From the NCBI GenBank assembly GCA_964229355.1, contig CAXRDE010000009.1, positions 1 through 64,000 on the forward strand: DNA of 64,000 nucleotides. Reading direction: 5' to 3'. Shown here piece after piece: positions 47,304-56,691 of this stretch (its first letter is position 1; each line of letters begins with the position of its first letter). Origin of the DNA: CAXRDE01 sp964229355 (GTDB lineage Bacteria; Cyanobacteriota; Sericytochromatia; UBA7694). Both the position numbers and the translations under genes were made by a program. A model generated the notes under the pieces. The model saw nothing but the letters and a program-made list of their open reading frames with translations, was not told the origin of the DNA and made no database searches.

Positions 47304-49175
47304 ATGAGATTCCCCCTCTTCCGCCTGGCGCACGTGGGAATCGATACTGTACTGTGTATTACCGTGTACTGCGTGGTTTTTTTACTGCGCTTTGAAGGAC
47401 ACATTCCCCCCAGCGATCTGCACGGCTTCTGGCTCGGCTTGCCGCTGATTACCGCCACCCGCCTCATTGCCAATTACAGCATGGGCATTTACTCCCACCT
47501 CTGGAAATACACGGGCGTCCATGAGTTATTCAGCATGATTAAAGCCACGGTGCTGGGCTCCGTTTTATTTGTCTTGTGCACCTTTTTGATGGGATTGAGT
47601 GGCTTTCCCCGCTCTATTTTTGTGTTTGAGGGTGCCTTTTTTTTGCTGGCCGCCAGCGGTGTGCGCTACAGCCGCCGTTTTTCGAACGAAGTCAGCCTGG
47701 CCACAAAAGCCATTGGCGCCCGCCGCACCCTGATTATTGGAGCCGGGGATGCGGGAACCATGGTAGCTGGTGAAATGCTGAGACACCGTGAAAACGGCTA
47801 TATTCCTGTGGGCTTTATTGACGACAACCCACAAAAGTGGCGGGCACGCATTCACAATTTAAGGGTCTATGGGGGCAGAGAACGGCTGCAAGAAGTTGTC
47901 GAAAGCCGCGAGATCGAAGCCCTGGTCATCGCGATTCCTTCCGCGCCCCGCCAGGTGATTCGCGAGTACGTACAGGCCTGCCAGCCGCTAAATATACCTC
48001 TGCAAATCGTCCCCGCTACCCATCAAATTCTCTCTGGCGAAGTCCATATCGAGCAGCTACGCCGCATTCAAATCGAAGATTTATTAGGGCGCGACCCCAT
48101 CCGTCTCGATGACACCCGTGTACAAAGCAATTTAAAAGGCAAACGGGTGTTGGTTACAGGTGCAGGGGGATCGATAGGCAGCGAGTTGTGTCGACAAATT
48201 CTAACTTATGACCCCGAGGTGCTCTATGTACTGGGACACGGTGAAAACAGCATTTACAAAATCCAACAAGAGCTGGCAGACCCACGGGTGCAGGCCGTGA
48301 TTATGGACATTCGGGATCGGCTACAATTGGCGCAATTTTTTGCAATCCATCGCCCCCAACAGGTGTTTCACGCCGCCGCCCACAAGCACGTACCGCTTAT
48401 GGAAGACAATCTCACCGAAGCCTTCTTAAACAATGTGTGGGGTTCGTATTGCGTGCTCGAAACAGCCATTGCCCATGGCGCTGAGCAAGCCGTACTGATT
48501 TCTACAGACAAGGCCGCTGAGCCCCGCAGTATCATGGGGTTATCAAAATATTTTGCTGAACAGACCGCGCGTTATTTGCGTCCTCGCAGTACCCATACCC
48601 GTCTGGCCGTGGTGCGTTTTGGCAATGTCATTGGCAGCCGAGGAAGCGTCATTCCCCTCTTTGAAAAACAAATTGCAGCGGGAGGCCCCTTAACGGTGAC
48701 TCACCCCGAGATGACCCGCTACTTTATGACCATTCCTGAAGCGGTGCAATTGGTGTTACAGGCTGCCGTTCTGCCCCAAAGTCTGGGCACCTACGTTTTG
48801 GAAATGGGTGAACCCGTCCTGATTTTAGACATGGCCCAAAATATGTGCCGTTTATCGGGGCAAGAGGGCCTTGAAATTCGCTTTACCGGTATGCGACCCG
48901 GTGAAAAACTTCATGAGCGGCTTCACTGGCACGATGAGCAACTCATGCCCACCCTGTGCCCCCAAATTATGGAGGCCCAGAGTACCGCCCAGCGCCTGGG
49001 AGAGCATCAGCATTTGCTCCAAAAGATGTTAGCGTTGCTCGAACACGAGCCCCAAAATTTTGAAGGCTTTTTTCAGCACACCCTGCAAGCGCACTTTGCC
49101 ATTGAGGCTCCCATCAAAAAAGCCCCACGGGAAGTGGAGCTTTCTGTAGGAACTCAAGAAAAAAGCTTAGAGTGA
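47304..49175 (+). CDS. CapD/WbpM-type polysaccharide biosynthesis NDP-sugar 4,6-dehydratase
   Basis: A 623-residue membrane protein of the FlaA1/PglF/CapD family. Four N-terminal transmembrane segments (10-125) are followed by a first Rossmann-like domain (LIIGAGDAGTM, about 145), then an SDR domain (VLVTGAGGSIGSELC, about 282) with active-site STDKAAEP...MGLSK, the SMK-type triad of this family. It probably converts UDP-GlcNAc to a 4-keto-6-deoxy sugar for glycans. Starts 3 nt after ribF. The end overlaps the convergent lipoprotein by 9 nt. Confidence 0.92.
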   Translation: MRFPLFRLAHVGIDTVLCITVYCVVFLLRFEGHIPPSDLHGFWLGLPLITATRLIANYSMGIYSHLWKYTGVHELFSMIKATVLGSVLFVLCTFLMGLSGFPRSIFVFEGAFFLLAASGVRYSRRFSNEVSLATKAIGARRTLIIGAGDAGTMVAGEMLRHRENGYIPVGFIDDNPQKWRARIHNLRVYGGRERLQEVVESREIEALVIAIPSAPRQVIREYVQACQPLNIPLQIVPATHQILSGEVHIEQLRRIQIEDLLGRDPIRLDDTRVQSNLKGKRVLVTGAGGSIGSELCRQILTYDPEVLYVLGHGENSIYKIQQELADPRVQAVIMDIRDRLQLAQFFAIHRPQQVFHAAAHKHVPLMEDNLTEAFLNNVWGSYCVLETAIAHGAEQAVLISTDKAAEPRSIMGLSKYFAEQTARYLRPRSTHTRLAVVRFGNVIGSRGSVIPLFEKQIAAGGPLTVTHPEMTRYFMTIPEAVQLVLQAAVLPQSLGTYVLEMGEPVLILDMAQNMCRLSGQEGLEIRFTGMRPGEKLHERLHWHDEQLMPTLCPQIMEAQSTAQRLGEHQHLLQKMLALLEHEPQNFEGFFQHTLQAHFAIEAPIKKAPREVELSVGTQEKSLE

Positions 49176-49523
49176 GCAACCTTGCTGTACAGCCAGTTGT
49201 AACTGGGTTGAGAACGCAGGGTTTGCCGCAGCAATCACATTCCACTGGGCGTCGGGAATGGCGTTAACAGACGCTTTAATGTTTTCAATGCTTACTTTGG
49301 CTTCCGCAGAAGCACCTGACTTGGCAAGGGCACATTCTAACAATTGAATGTATTGGGCTTTGGTTACAGAACCCACGGTAATATCCGCGCTGGCGGAGCT
49401 GTCATTGCCGGTGGTGGTTCCATCAGGATTTGCGGCGTTAGGCGTGGCAGTGGGGCTACAAGCAACCATTGCAAACACAGATGCAGAAATCAGCAAGGTA
49501 TTTAAAATCTTCAACATATTCAT
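49167..49523 (-). CDS. Small hypothetical lipoprotein
   Basis: These 118 residues have a signal peptide with lipobox MVAC (Cys about 22), a Thr/Asn/Ser-rich linker and a helical C-terminal domain (QYIQLLECALAKSGASAEAKVSIENIKA) with two Cys. No family is recognised. GAGGAAATG is a good ribosome site. Divergent to the subtilase gene. Confidence 0.8.
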   Translation of the reverse strand: MNMLKILNTLLISASVFAMVACSPTATPNAANPDGTTTGNDSSASADITVGSVTKAQYIQLLECALAKSGASAEAKVSIENIKASVNAIPDAQWNVIAAANPAFSTQLQLAVQQGCSL

Positions 49524-49663
49524 TTCCTCTTTGGGTGAGTTTCAATCTTTCATAGTGTTACCTATCCTTTGGGGCATGTCAAGGGAACGCCTCACCAAAA
49601 AGCTAGGGTATAATGAGCAGAACGTCTCATTGCGTTATTTTTAGAATATTTAAAGGATATAGC

Positions 49664-50923
49664 ATGCAAAAATTGTCTCTTGGTCTTTTGGGCACCCTTT
49701 TACTCACCACCGCTTGTCAATCAGGCGGCGTGCCCCGCGGCATGATGATGCCAAACCCCGCTCAGCTGCGGGCTCAAAGCACCACCACCACAGCCCTTCC
49801 TCCTGTCAACAACCGCGTTATTATTGCCTATCAGGGCACTTTAACCCCCGCCAAAATCAGCGAGCTGGAACAGCAAAATGGCCTCAAGTTTGAAAAAGAA
49901 ATTCCTCAGATTAAAGTGGCAATTTTTAGCGGCCAGAGCCGTAACCCCTTGCAAGCGCTAGCTCAGGATCCTGCCATTGTGGCTGCCAGCCCTGACAGCA
50001 GCCCGCGCCCTATTGAAGGCAACCCACAATTTGTACAGCCTCCAGTGTCTCGCAATGGCGAAGACCCCTTAAAAAAAGACCAGTGGAGCTTACCCGCTGT
50101 GGACGCTGAAAATGCCTGGACACTGAGTCAGGGCGAAAACGTCGTGGTGGGCATTGTCGACACCGGCGTCGATTTGCAGCACCCTGATTTGGCCCCCAAC
50201 CTGCTCACCGGCTATAACGCCGTCAAGCCAGGTCAACCCCCTCAGGATAGCGGTTACCACGGCAGCCACGTGGCGGGTATTGTCGGCGCTGTGGCCAATA
50301 ACGGCCAGGGCATTACCGGTATTGCCCCCAAAGCCAAGCTTCTGCCTGTTCAGGTACTGGCCAATGGCGCAGGCGTGGCTGAAGTCACCGACGGCATTGT
50401 CTGGGCCACCGACAACGGCGCAAAAGTTATCAACTTAAGTTTGGGTTGGGATTATCCCGATGCAGCGGTAGAAGAAGCCTTCAAACGCGCTGTAAAATAC
50501 GCCCTCGACAAAAACGTGGTGGTGTGTGCGGCGATGTCAAACTCCAGCAGCTTCAACCCCCGCAGCGTTCCCGACAACTTAGCCAATAAACCCGGCTTTG
50601 AGGGCGTCATTGGTGTGGGTAACATCGATGTGCAAAATCGCCGACAGGGCGCTTATGGAGACTGGAAATCCATCTCTTCACCTGGCACACAGATCATGTC
50701 CACCATGCCCAACAACCGTTACGGCAACCTGACCGGCACCTCCATGGCAACCCCCATGGTGGCGGGTATTTCTGCCCTGATTATTTCACAAAACCCCGGT
50801 ATCAAAAACACCGAAGTGAAGCGTCGTATTATGGCCACCGCCGTAGACCTCGGCAATCCCGGCATGGATGATCAATTTGGCGCAGGACGCATTAACGCCT
50901 TCCAGGTCTTAAAAGCCAAATAA
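49664..50923 (+). CDS. S8 subtilisin-like protease, lipoprotein
   Basis: From the ATG at 49664 (RBS AAAGGA), 419 residues. It has a signal with lipobox TTAC, a prodomain of about 110 residues (inhibitor_I9/fervidolysin-like), then the subtilase domain. The triad is Asp in IVDTGVDLQHPDL, His in GYHGSHVAGI and Ser in GTSMATPMVAGI. An in-frame upstream ATG at 49613 would bury the signal. It acts in the envelope or outside the cell. Confidence 0.95.
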   Translation: MQKLSLGLLGTLLLTTACQSGGVPRGMMMPNPAQLRAQSTTTTALPPVNNRVIIAYQGTLTPAKISELEQQNGLKFEKEIPQIKVAIFSGQSRNPLQALAQDPAIVAASPDSSPRPIEGNPQFVQPPVSRNGEDPLKKDQWSLPAVDAENAWTLSQGENVVVGIVDTGVDLQHPDLAPNLLTGYNAVKPGQPPQDSGYHGSHVAGIVGAVANNGQGITGIAPKAKLLPVQVLANGAGVAEVTDGIVWATDNGAKVINLSLGWDYPDAAVEEAFKRAVKYALDKNVVVCAAMSNSSSFNPRSVPDNLANKPGFEGVIGVGNIDVQNRRQGAYGDWKSISSPGTQIMSTMPNNRYGNLTGTSMATPMVAGISALIISQNPGIKNTEVKRRIMATAVDLGNPGMDDQFGAGRINAFQVLKAK

Positions 50924-50946
50924 GCATTTGTCTTGATATCAACGTA

Positions 50947-50982
50947 AATCCCCCTGGAGCCTGAGCAGGCTCCAGGGGGATT
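50947..50982 (+). terminator. Strong hairpin after the subtilase gene
   Basis: A perfect 17-bp inverted repeat (AATCCCCCTGGAGCCTG and its complement) with an AG loop lies between the convergent subtilase and oxidase genes. The T tract is weak (CCTCATTTT), but the hairpin could serve both strands. Confidence 0.75.
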
Positions 50983-51001
50983 CCTCATTTTGTGTAAAAG
51001 A

Positions 51002-52318
51002 CTACTCCTCTAACTTCAAAATAAAATGGGCCAACCCATCCAACTCACGCTCTGGCAAATGACCAAAAGCGGGCATTTGAGGAAGCTGAGCCCGCTTCTT
51101 GCCCGGCGCGCGAATCCATTGTTTTAGAGCTTCTGGATCATTTGCGTAAATCGTCATCATCTCTTTAACAGGAGGCCCCACAACCTGCACATCCTGACTG
51201 TGACAACCTGAACAGGATTGTTGAAAAACTTGTTCACCCAAGGCAGGCAAAGATAAGCCAGCCTGAGCCTGCAAACGCTCCTCGGCTTCTGCTTTGGCCT
51301 GAGATACTTTCTCCTGATAGGCAGCGGTTTTTTCTGCCACAAGGGTCTGATGGTGAGCCAGCGCTTGATCCCGATAGAGATGACGCCCTGTGCCCATGCA
51401 TAAAACCACCAGGCTAAAACAGGTGACGATCCAGCCCCAGCGCTTACCCAGGTCCTCATCTGTAGCCTTAAGTTCTTTCCACATTAGCCCCAGGGCTGGC
51501 AGCGCCAACAAAACCCCTGTCAAAATCGAAAGCAACATAGCCAGCGAAAAACCGCGACTGGGCAACGTAAACAAAAGCAGTGGCCCCAACACAAACTGAA
51601 GCGCGGTCACAGAAAAAGCCACCAGATAGCCCTGACGCAGCACCTCTTCTCGCGATAACCCCGGCATTTGCTGCGCCATCTGCTCCGGCTGATAACGGCG
51701 AAAATAGCCCACTAAAAATAGGCCTGTAATGGCAAGACTTGCCGCCACAAAGTGAAAATAACGGGGCAATACATTGGGCAGCCATAAAGCCGAAAGGAAA
51801 CCGCGAACGTCCGTCCACCGCTCTGGAAACAGCATCAGGTTCACATTGGCCAGAAAAATAAAGGGAATCAGCGCAAAGCTTACGGCAGCCAGTGCAGCAA
51901 TACCCAGGTGTAAAATGCGGTGCGCGGCAAGCGCGTCCCAGGTGTATTTGTGCAAATAAGTCAATAAAAAAGCCACCGTAACCACCGGAACAATCATAAT
52001 CCAGGCATGGCCTGTGAGGGCATTGGCACTGTAAAAGTACACTGTATATAAGGTGTTGATCAACAACAGAGGCGCAACCCCCAATACCACCGCCATACTC
52101 TTGTTGACGGTCACGGTTTCTGCAATGGCACGGGCCAGACCGTCATAGGCCGGATTTTTCAAGCCCCGAAGCTGATAATACAGGCCGATCCAAACGCCAC
52201 CCACCATTAAATTCACAAAAAGGATATGCGCCAGAAACGACAGGATCAGCAGGGTTTTCATCAAGGCCTCTGCAGCAGGCAAAGGCAAGGGAATATCATG
52301 GGGAATGGGTGCGTTCAT
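51002..52318 (-). CDS. Membrane subunit with C-terminal haem c, partner of a bd-like oxidase
   Basis: These 438 residues have about eight predicted membrane segments in the first 340 residues, starting with LLILSFLAHILFVNLMVGGVWIGLY. A coiled linker (about 330-350) and a C-terminal cytochrome c domain with CSGCH (about residue 370) follow. Met residues in QLPQMPAFGHLPE may be the axial ligand. It overlaps the upstream bd-like subunit gene by one base. The pair resembles bd-superfamily complexes that take electrons from cytochrome c rather than quinol (inference). Confidence 0.7.
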   Translation of the reverse strand: MNAPIPHDIPLPLPAAEALMKTLLILSFLAHILFVNLMVGGVWIGLYYQLRGLKNPAYDGLARAIAETVTVNKSMAVVLGVAPLLLINTLYTVYFYSANALTGHAWIMIVPVVTVAFLLTYLHKYTWDALAAHRILHLGIAALAAVSFALIPFIFLANVNLMLFPERWTDVRGFLSALWLPNVLPRYFHFVAASLAITGLFLVGYFRRYQPEQMAQQMPGLSREEVLRQGYLVAFSVTALQFVLGPLLLFTLPSRGFSLAMLLSILTGVLLALPALGLMWKELKATDEDLGKRWGWIVTCFSLVVLCMGTGRHLYRDQALAHHQTLVAEKTAAYQEKVSQAKAEAEERLQAQAGLSLPALGEQVFQQSCSGCHSQDVQVVGPPVKEMMTIYANDPEALKQWIRAPGKKRAQLPQMPAFGHLPERELDGLAHFILKLEE

Positions 52319-53718
52319 TATAAAGCCCCCTTCTGAGCGGGAATACCTTCATTTTGCGCTCCCGTCAGCGCCCCACCCTGTTGCAAGCTGACCAGATATT
52401 TTGCCAGCGCCTGTTTTTCCGCTTCGTTTCCAGGAAAGGGTGGCATATAGGTGCGAGCTGTATGTAATGTCCCGATGTAAGCCGCTATTTTTCCCGCATC
52501 CCAGGGATCCTGACCGTACATTTTTGTCAGGTTTCCGCGAATACTGTTTAAACCATTGACCGTATGGCAACGGGTACAGGCCAGCTTAAAAACCTCTTTA
52601 CCTGCGATCAGTTCGTTGTCGGGAGTGACCTCTTGTACAGCAGCATAAGTAGCATGGGTCAATAAGCCCTCTTTTTGCAGTAAGGGATAATCATCAACCC
52701 GTATGCCATTGGAGTACATATAACGACCGATGACATAGGGTTTACGCACAAACTCTCGGACCCGTTCAAAACCGCCTAAAAACATCACCAGCACCAGAAA
52801 AGGCACAACGCCCACGTAGCGCGGCACCGGCAAAGCCTGATTGGTCAGGCTCGACCATACCACCAGCAAGAACACCACAGAAAAAGTGATAACCATCAGC
52901 GTAACCAGACTTTGATGCCATTGGGTAAACGCTTCTGTAGAGATCGCCACGCCAAAATGCTGTTTCATGGCTTGTGGCACCACACGCCAGTAATTCCAGG
53001 AGGCCACCGCTCCCAGAGGCAGCCAAAAAAGCATCCATAAAGCCAGGAGGCGAAAGCTTGCAAAACGAAAATCAGGCGTCTTTTTATTAAAAAAGCCCGA
53101 TAAACAAAAGGCAGCGGCTCCCCCCATAAGCATGGCTAAAGTGGTCCGAAATCCGAGCTGGGGCAAATAGATGGGATTGAAAAAACCACTCACTAATGTC
53201 CGACGTTCTGTCCAACTGCCAGGATCCATCATAAAGCTGAGGATGGCCACAATAATCACCATCGTCACCCACGAAGCCAGGCTCAACAATACGCCGACAC
53301 GAATATGCCGACGTTTGGCTTCTTCAGAAGCCAGAGAACGTTTCCAGGACAGATAATACACCATAATCAAGACCACTTCGGTCACAAAAACAATCCACTC
53401 AATAAACCAGGCCCAGAAAAACACCCGAATCAAACTCGCAATAGACGCCGGGTTAATCAGCGACGCCGAAAGCCAGATTCCGACCCCGGTCATTGCACCC
53501 AGGGTCGTGGTGGTAATAAAAAACGTTTTCATGATCCGATACGCCAAAGTATCCCAACGTTTATCGCCGCTGCGATAGCCTTTATACTCCAGCAAGGTAA
53601 CCACAGGAATTCCGCCTACAGCAAAGGCATGGTTAATCACCACATGCAAAATGGCGATCATAGCAATCAGCATGCGATTGTTTAAAAAATCCAAATGAAA
53701 AATTGGAAAATCCATCAT
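52318..53718 (-). CDS. Cytochrome bd superfamily-like subunit I with C-terminal haem c
   Basis: Across 466 residues, about nine predicted membrane segments are seen. Segment 1 has ILHVVINHAFAVGG with two His as possible haem ligands. FIEWIVFVTEVVLIMVYYLSWKR shows the paired glutamates, spaced by seven, that recall CydA Glu99/Glu107. The quinol-binding Q-loop of CydA is not recognisable. A C-terminal cytochrome c domain has CTRCH (about residue 382) and a YMPPFPGNEAEKQALAKYL tail. GAGGAAAA precedes the ATG. Confidence 0.68.
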   Translation of the reverse strand: MMDFPIFHLDFLNNRMLIAMIAILHVVINHAFAVGGIPVVTLLEYKGYRSGDKRWDTLAYRIMKTFFITTTTLGAMTGVGIWLSASLINPASIASLIRVFFWAWFIEWIVFVTEVVLIMVYYLSWKRSLASEEAKRRHIRVGVLLSLASWVTMVIIVAILSFMMDPGSWTERRTLVSGFFNPIYLPQLGFRTTLAMLMGGAAAFCLSGFFNKKTPDFRFASFRLLALWMLFWLPLGAVASWNYWRVVPQAMKQHFGVAISTEAFTQWHQSLVTLMVITFSVVFLLVVWSSLTNQALPVPRYVGVVPFLVLVMFLGGFERVREFVRKPYVIGRYMYSNGIRVDDYPLLQKEGLLTHATYAAVQEVTPDNELIAGKEVFKLACTRCHTVNGLNSIRGNLTKMYGQDPWDAGKIAAYIGTLHTARTYMPPFPGNEAEKQALAKYLVSLQQGGALTGAQNEGIPAQKGAL

Positions 53719-53832
53719 TTTTCCTCACAAACATTTTAAATAAAAGTCTCTTCTAGAGAGAGACCCTGTTTATGAGAGCAATGTATCATTCGGCCATATC
53801 AAGAGCACAGAGGGTTTGCCTGCAGCAAAGTA

Positions 53833-53854
53833 TTGCATGCAACCTCTTGTTGCA
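53833..53854. promoter_or_regulatory. Overlapping palindromes upstream of the bd-like genes
   Basis: TTGCATGCAA (53833-53842) overlaps TGCAAC-CTCTT-GTTGCA (53838-53854), 115 nt before the oxidase ATG. The half-site TGCAA recurs. Spacing differs from the metal-cluster palindrome, so a different regulator is likely. Function is unproved. Confidence 0.35.
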
Positions 53855-53896
53855 GGTGTAAAAATTAAAAAATGAAAACCATTTAAAAAATAAAAT

Positions 53897-55330
53897 TTAC
53901 GGGGTAGGTTCGTGTGCTGAAGCGCGATACCCGATCAGCCCGAGGGCCAAAAGCCAGAACACAAGCCATACCCACAACCCCGAAAAAGCCTGCAGCAAAC
54001 GCTGTGCCATGGGCGGTGCCTGAAACGTGTAGGCGGGAAAACGAGCAAAACCTTGCGTTTCCAGGGCCTTGCCCTGCTGGATCTGAGGCAAAAAGAAAGA
54101 CTGCCAACGGGCCGAAAACGTCTCCAATTGTTCAAGATATGCCCCATAAAATGCCCGGTCGCTGCCCCAAAAACGCTGCAAGCTCCACTGGTGTGCATAA
54201 ATGGGAGACACAAAGCGCACCCATTGCAAAGCCTGTAATCGTGCCTCAAGCTGACGCTCGTAAGTTTGGACAATGGGCGAGAGGGCTTGCGCCAAAGCTT
54301 CTGAACGTGCCAATTGTTTCAGGGCATAGGTATTATCCGCACCCGATTTTAACTCAGGGTGTGTATCTAAATAACTGGCGTTGTGATCGGTTTGGGCTTT
54401 GCGCACCCGCTCTTCGGTTTCGCGATAACGCTGCAAATACGTAAACCGCGAGGGCACAGGGTATTGGGCTGCAATGGCCTGGGCCGCAATGGCTGGCAAT
54501 AGCCAGGCCCAGAGAAACCACAGGCTACCTAAAATGACAGCTATTTGTGCAGGGGAGCGCATAAAGACATGCAATACAGCCACCAACATCCACCAAAAAA
54601 GGCTGTACGCAGCACTCAGAAGCAAGGCTCCTGCCACATCTGCCCCTGATACCGGTAGCCCCAATCTTGGCGCCACACAAAGCACCTCAAGCCCTAAAAT
54701 CGCCAGAAAAAAAGTACTCAAAAGCAGTCTCAGCGAAATTTTGGCTGCCAGCAAGCGGGGCCAGGGCCATTGATACGTGGCGTAAAGAGGTAAATGGCCC
54801 CGCAGACGTTCATCGGTCAGCAGATCGAAGCCCAGCACCATCAGACACAACGGAAACACATAGGCTAAAACCACACCCCAATCGAAAGCCCCCAACCATA
54901 ATGCCATCGGATGAAACACATTGTGCACCGGCTTCCACAGCGAAGCAGGCAGTAAAGAGACCTCGTGAGCGGTGGGCAATTGAGGCAGCTCACCCAGGCT
55001 CAGGCCCTGGCTGGGCAGCGGCGGCACACTTAAGGTGGGTCCCTGATTGGCCAAATAAGCCGGGTTGCGATAAATTTTTCGATCTGGCTGTATGGGCTTG
55101 CCTTCTTCCCGCAAGGCCTGTTCACGACGACGGGTTTTAGCGGCGTTTTGCTGAACCCATTGGGCATTGCCCTGTTGTAATTGTTGCTGCTGCGCCAACT
55201 GGTGATGATAAAAATCGCCGCCATTGCGCAGGGCCACGCCGGTCAGGCACACCAAAGCCAGCAAACTCCAGAAGAGTAAGGTACGCAAGCGCAAATACTC
55301 CATGCGCCACAGGGCCAATAATCCACTCAT
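53897..55330 (-). CDS. ABC-2 permease, DUF3526-type, subunit 2
   Basis: These 477 residues share a layout with the gene before it: one N-terminal membrane segment, a large extracytoplasmic region (about 45-130), then five C-terminal segments with another soluble region (280-430). The signature is FHPMALWLGAFDWGVVLAYVFPLCLMVLGFDLLTDERLRGHLPLYATYQWPW. It matches ABC-2 permeases with DUF3526, often found next to metal- or siderophore-related genes. Overlaps the partner permease by 4 nt. Confidence 0.85.
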   Translation of the reverse strand: MSGLLALWRMEYLRLRTLLFWSLLALVCLTGVALRNGGDFYHHQLAQQQQLQQGNAQWVQQNAAKTRRREQALREEGKPIQPDRKIYRNPAYLANQGPTLSVPPLPSQGLSLGELPQLPTAHEVSLLPASLWKPVHNVFHPMALWLGAFDWGVVLAYVFPLCLMVLGFDLLTDERLRGHLPLYATYQWPWPRLLAAKISLRLLLSTFFLAILGLEVLCVAPRLGLPVSGADVAGALLLSAAYSLFWWMLVAVLHVFMRSPAQIAVILGSLWFLWAWLLPAIAAQAIAAQYPVPSRFTYLQRYRETEERVRKAQTDHNASYLDTHPELKSGADNTYALKQLARSEALAQALSPIVQTYERQLEARLQALQWVRFVSPIYAHQWSLQRFWGSDRAFYGAYLEQLETFSARWQSFFLPQIQQGKALETQGFARFPAYTFQAPPMAQRLLQAFSGLWVWLVFWLLALGLIGYRASAHEPTP

Positions 55331-56691
55331 GGTAACACCTCATAACGCCGCTGATAAAAACCAAGGACTCCAAAACTCCCAAGCCACCACAGTCCTAAAC
55401 AGCCCAAACTTTTAAGGGCTTCTCGCCACTGGGATACCGTCAAGGCCTGTGGCGCTTCAAATTCAGGCACCTGTTGCCATAAATCATTGCCTGCCTCATA
55501 AGAAAAGGTTTCTTCTGCAGAGCGCTCGCTCAACACCGCGTTAAGTTGCAAAATATAGCCCTGCCGATACGCTTCGGCAGCCTGTAAAAAGTTCTGATGG
55601 GATGATAGGTCCGACTGGGCAAGCCCCTGGGATAATTGCTGTAAAGCCAGGGCAGGTACAAACATGCGCCAGCGATAATAACCCGCTACCCCCTGTGTGT
55701 AACGCTCATAAAGCGCCTGCATATGTTTTGCAAACACAGCGGTTTCATCGGCTTCACTGGCCTTGAGAACCTCGGCTTCAGCATTGACTTCAGGAGGTAG
55801 ATGCAATTGTGACAAGCGGGTTTGCCAATCGGGAAGTGTATCAAGCTCCTGTTGAATGTGGGCTTGCAACACACTGTAAGCGGGTAAATCAGCCGCTGAC
55901 ATCATGGAGCGGGGCAGCACAAGGCCGTTGAATAACCACACCATAAACAAAACAAATAAAGCCTGACGACTTTTTGAAGAGACTCCTGAAACCAGCAGGG
56001 TAACCTGAATAAAAATCGCCCAATACAGCCCAAACGCGCCCCAAAACACAAGCCATTGCCAGCCCGTACTTTGCCAACTGGCTTCTTGAAACAACCACCA
56101 GCTGCTCAGCACAAAGGTGGGCAACACCATCAGCAGCACCAGCGAAAAGAGATACAGTCCTTCAGCCAGAAGAATCTGACGTCGAGAAAGGCCATAAGCC
56201 ACCAAAAAAGCCAGCGTCCCCTGAGCCCTGAGTTGGGCGATACAGCCATAGCCCAGTAAAATAATCACCAGCGGCACGCCCTGTTGAAACAGAGCCGCCG
56301 GGCTTAGCAGCGCGAGCGCAGATAAACGCAATTGGTCAGCTGCGGGTGCAAAGGCACTGATATGTTGTCGATGGCCTTCTAAAAACACCGTACTTCCCAA
56401 ATACGCTTGTAAGCCCGGCTCTAAAACGCTCAGGGGCAACCAGGGCTTAAACGCATACAGGCCGTGGTGCACGGCGGTATGAGGGTTCAGCGCCCCCTGA
56501 TGTTCCCACAAGTGCCGTTGTTGGGCCATGATCTCAGCCTGCGCCCGCTGATAATGCCCATAGCTTCGGGTTTCCTGAACCGTACTCCATAACAAAAGCA
56601 AGAGCATTCCGCACCAGACCGCCACAACCCAGGGTCGCTTCAGGTCCTGACGCCAGCGGTATTGCCACAAAGCCCACATCCTCTGCATCAT
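55327..56691 (-). CDS. ABC-2 permease, DUF3526-type, subunit 1
   Basis: The 454 residues carry the DUF3526 hallmark HHGLYAFKPWLPLSVLEPGLQAYLGSTVFLEGHRQ (split across about 80-115), then LGYGCIAQLRAQGTLAFLVAYGLSRRQILLAEGL in the membrane part. It has one N-terminal and five further membrane segments. The start overlaps the ATPase gene by 4 nt. It probably pairs with the other permease and ATPase as one exporter. Substrate unknown. Confidence 0.87.
   Translation of the reverse strand: MMQRMWALWQYRWRQDLKRPWVVAVWCGMLLLLLWSTVQETRSYGHYQRAQAEIMAQQRHLWEHQGALNPHTAVHHGLYAFKPWLPLSVLEPGLQAYLGSTVFLEGHRQHISAFAPAADQLRLSALALLSPAALFQQGVPLVIILLGYGCIAQLRAQGTLAFLVAYGLSRRQILLAEGLYLFSLVLLMVLPTFVLSSWWLFQEASWQSTGWQWLVFWGAFGLYWAIFIQVTLLVSGVSSKSRQALFVLFMVWLFNGLVLPRSMMSAADLPAYSVLQAHIQQELDTLPDWQTRLSQLHLPPEVNAEAEVLKASEADETAVFAKHMQALYERYTQGVAGYYRWRMFVPALALQQLSQGLAQSDLSSHQNFLQAAEAYRQGYILQLNAVLSERSAEETFSYEAGNDLWQQVPEFEAPQALTVSQWREALKSLGCLGLWWLGSFGVLGFYQRRYEVLP

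Noticed and set aside
53833..53854. Fourth copy of the metal-cluster palindrome
   Set aside because: The TGCAA/TTGCA arms are 17 bp end to end rather than 15, and the outer AAT/ATT bases are missing, so I treat it as another site.
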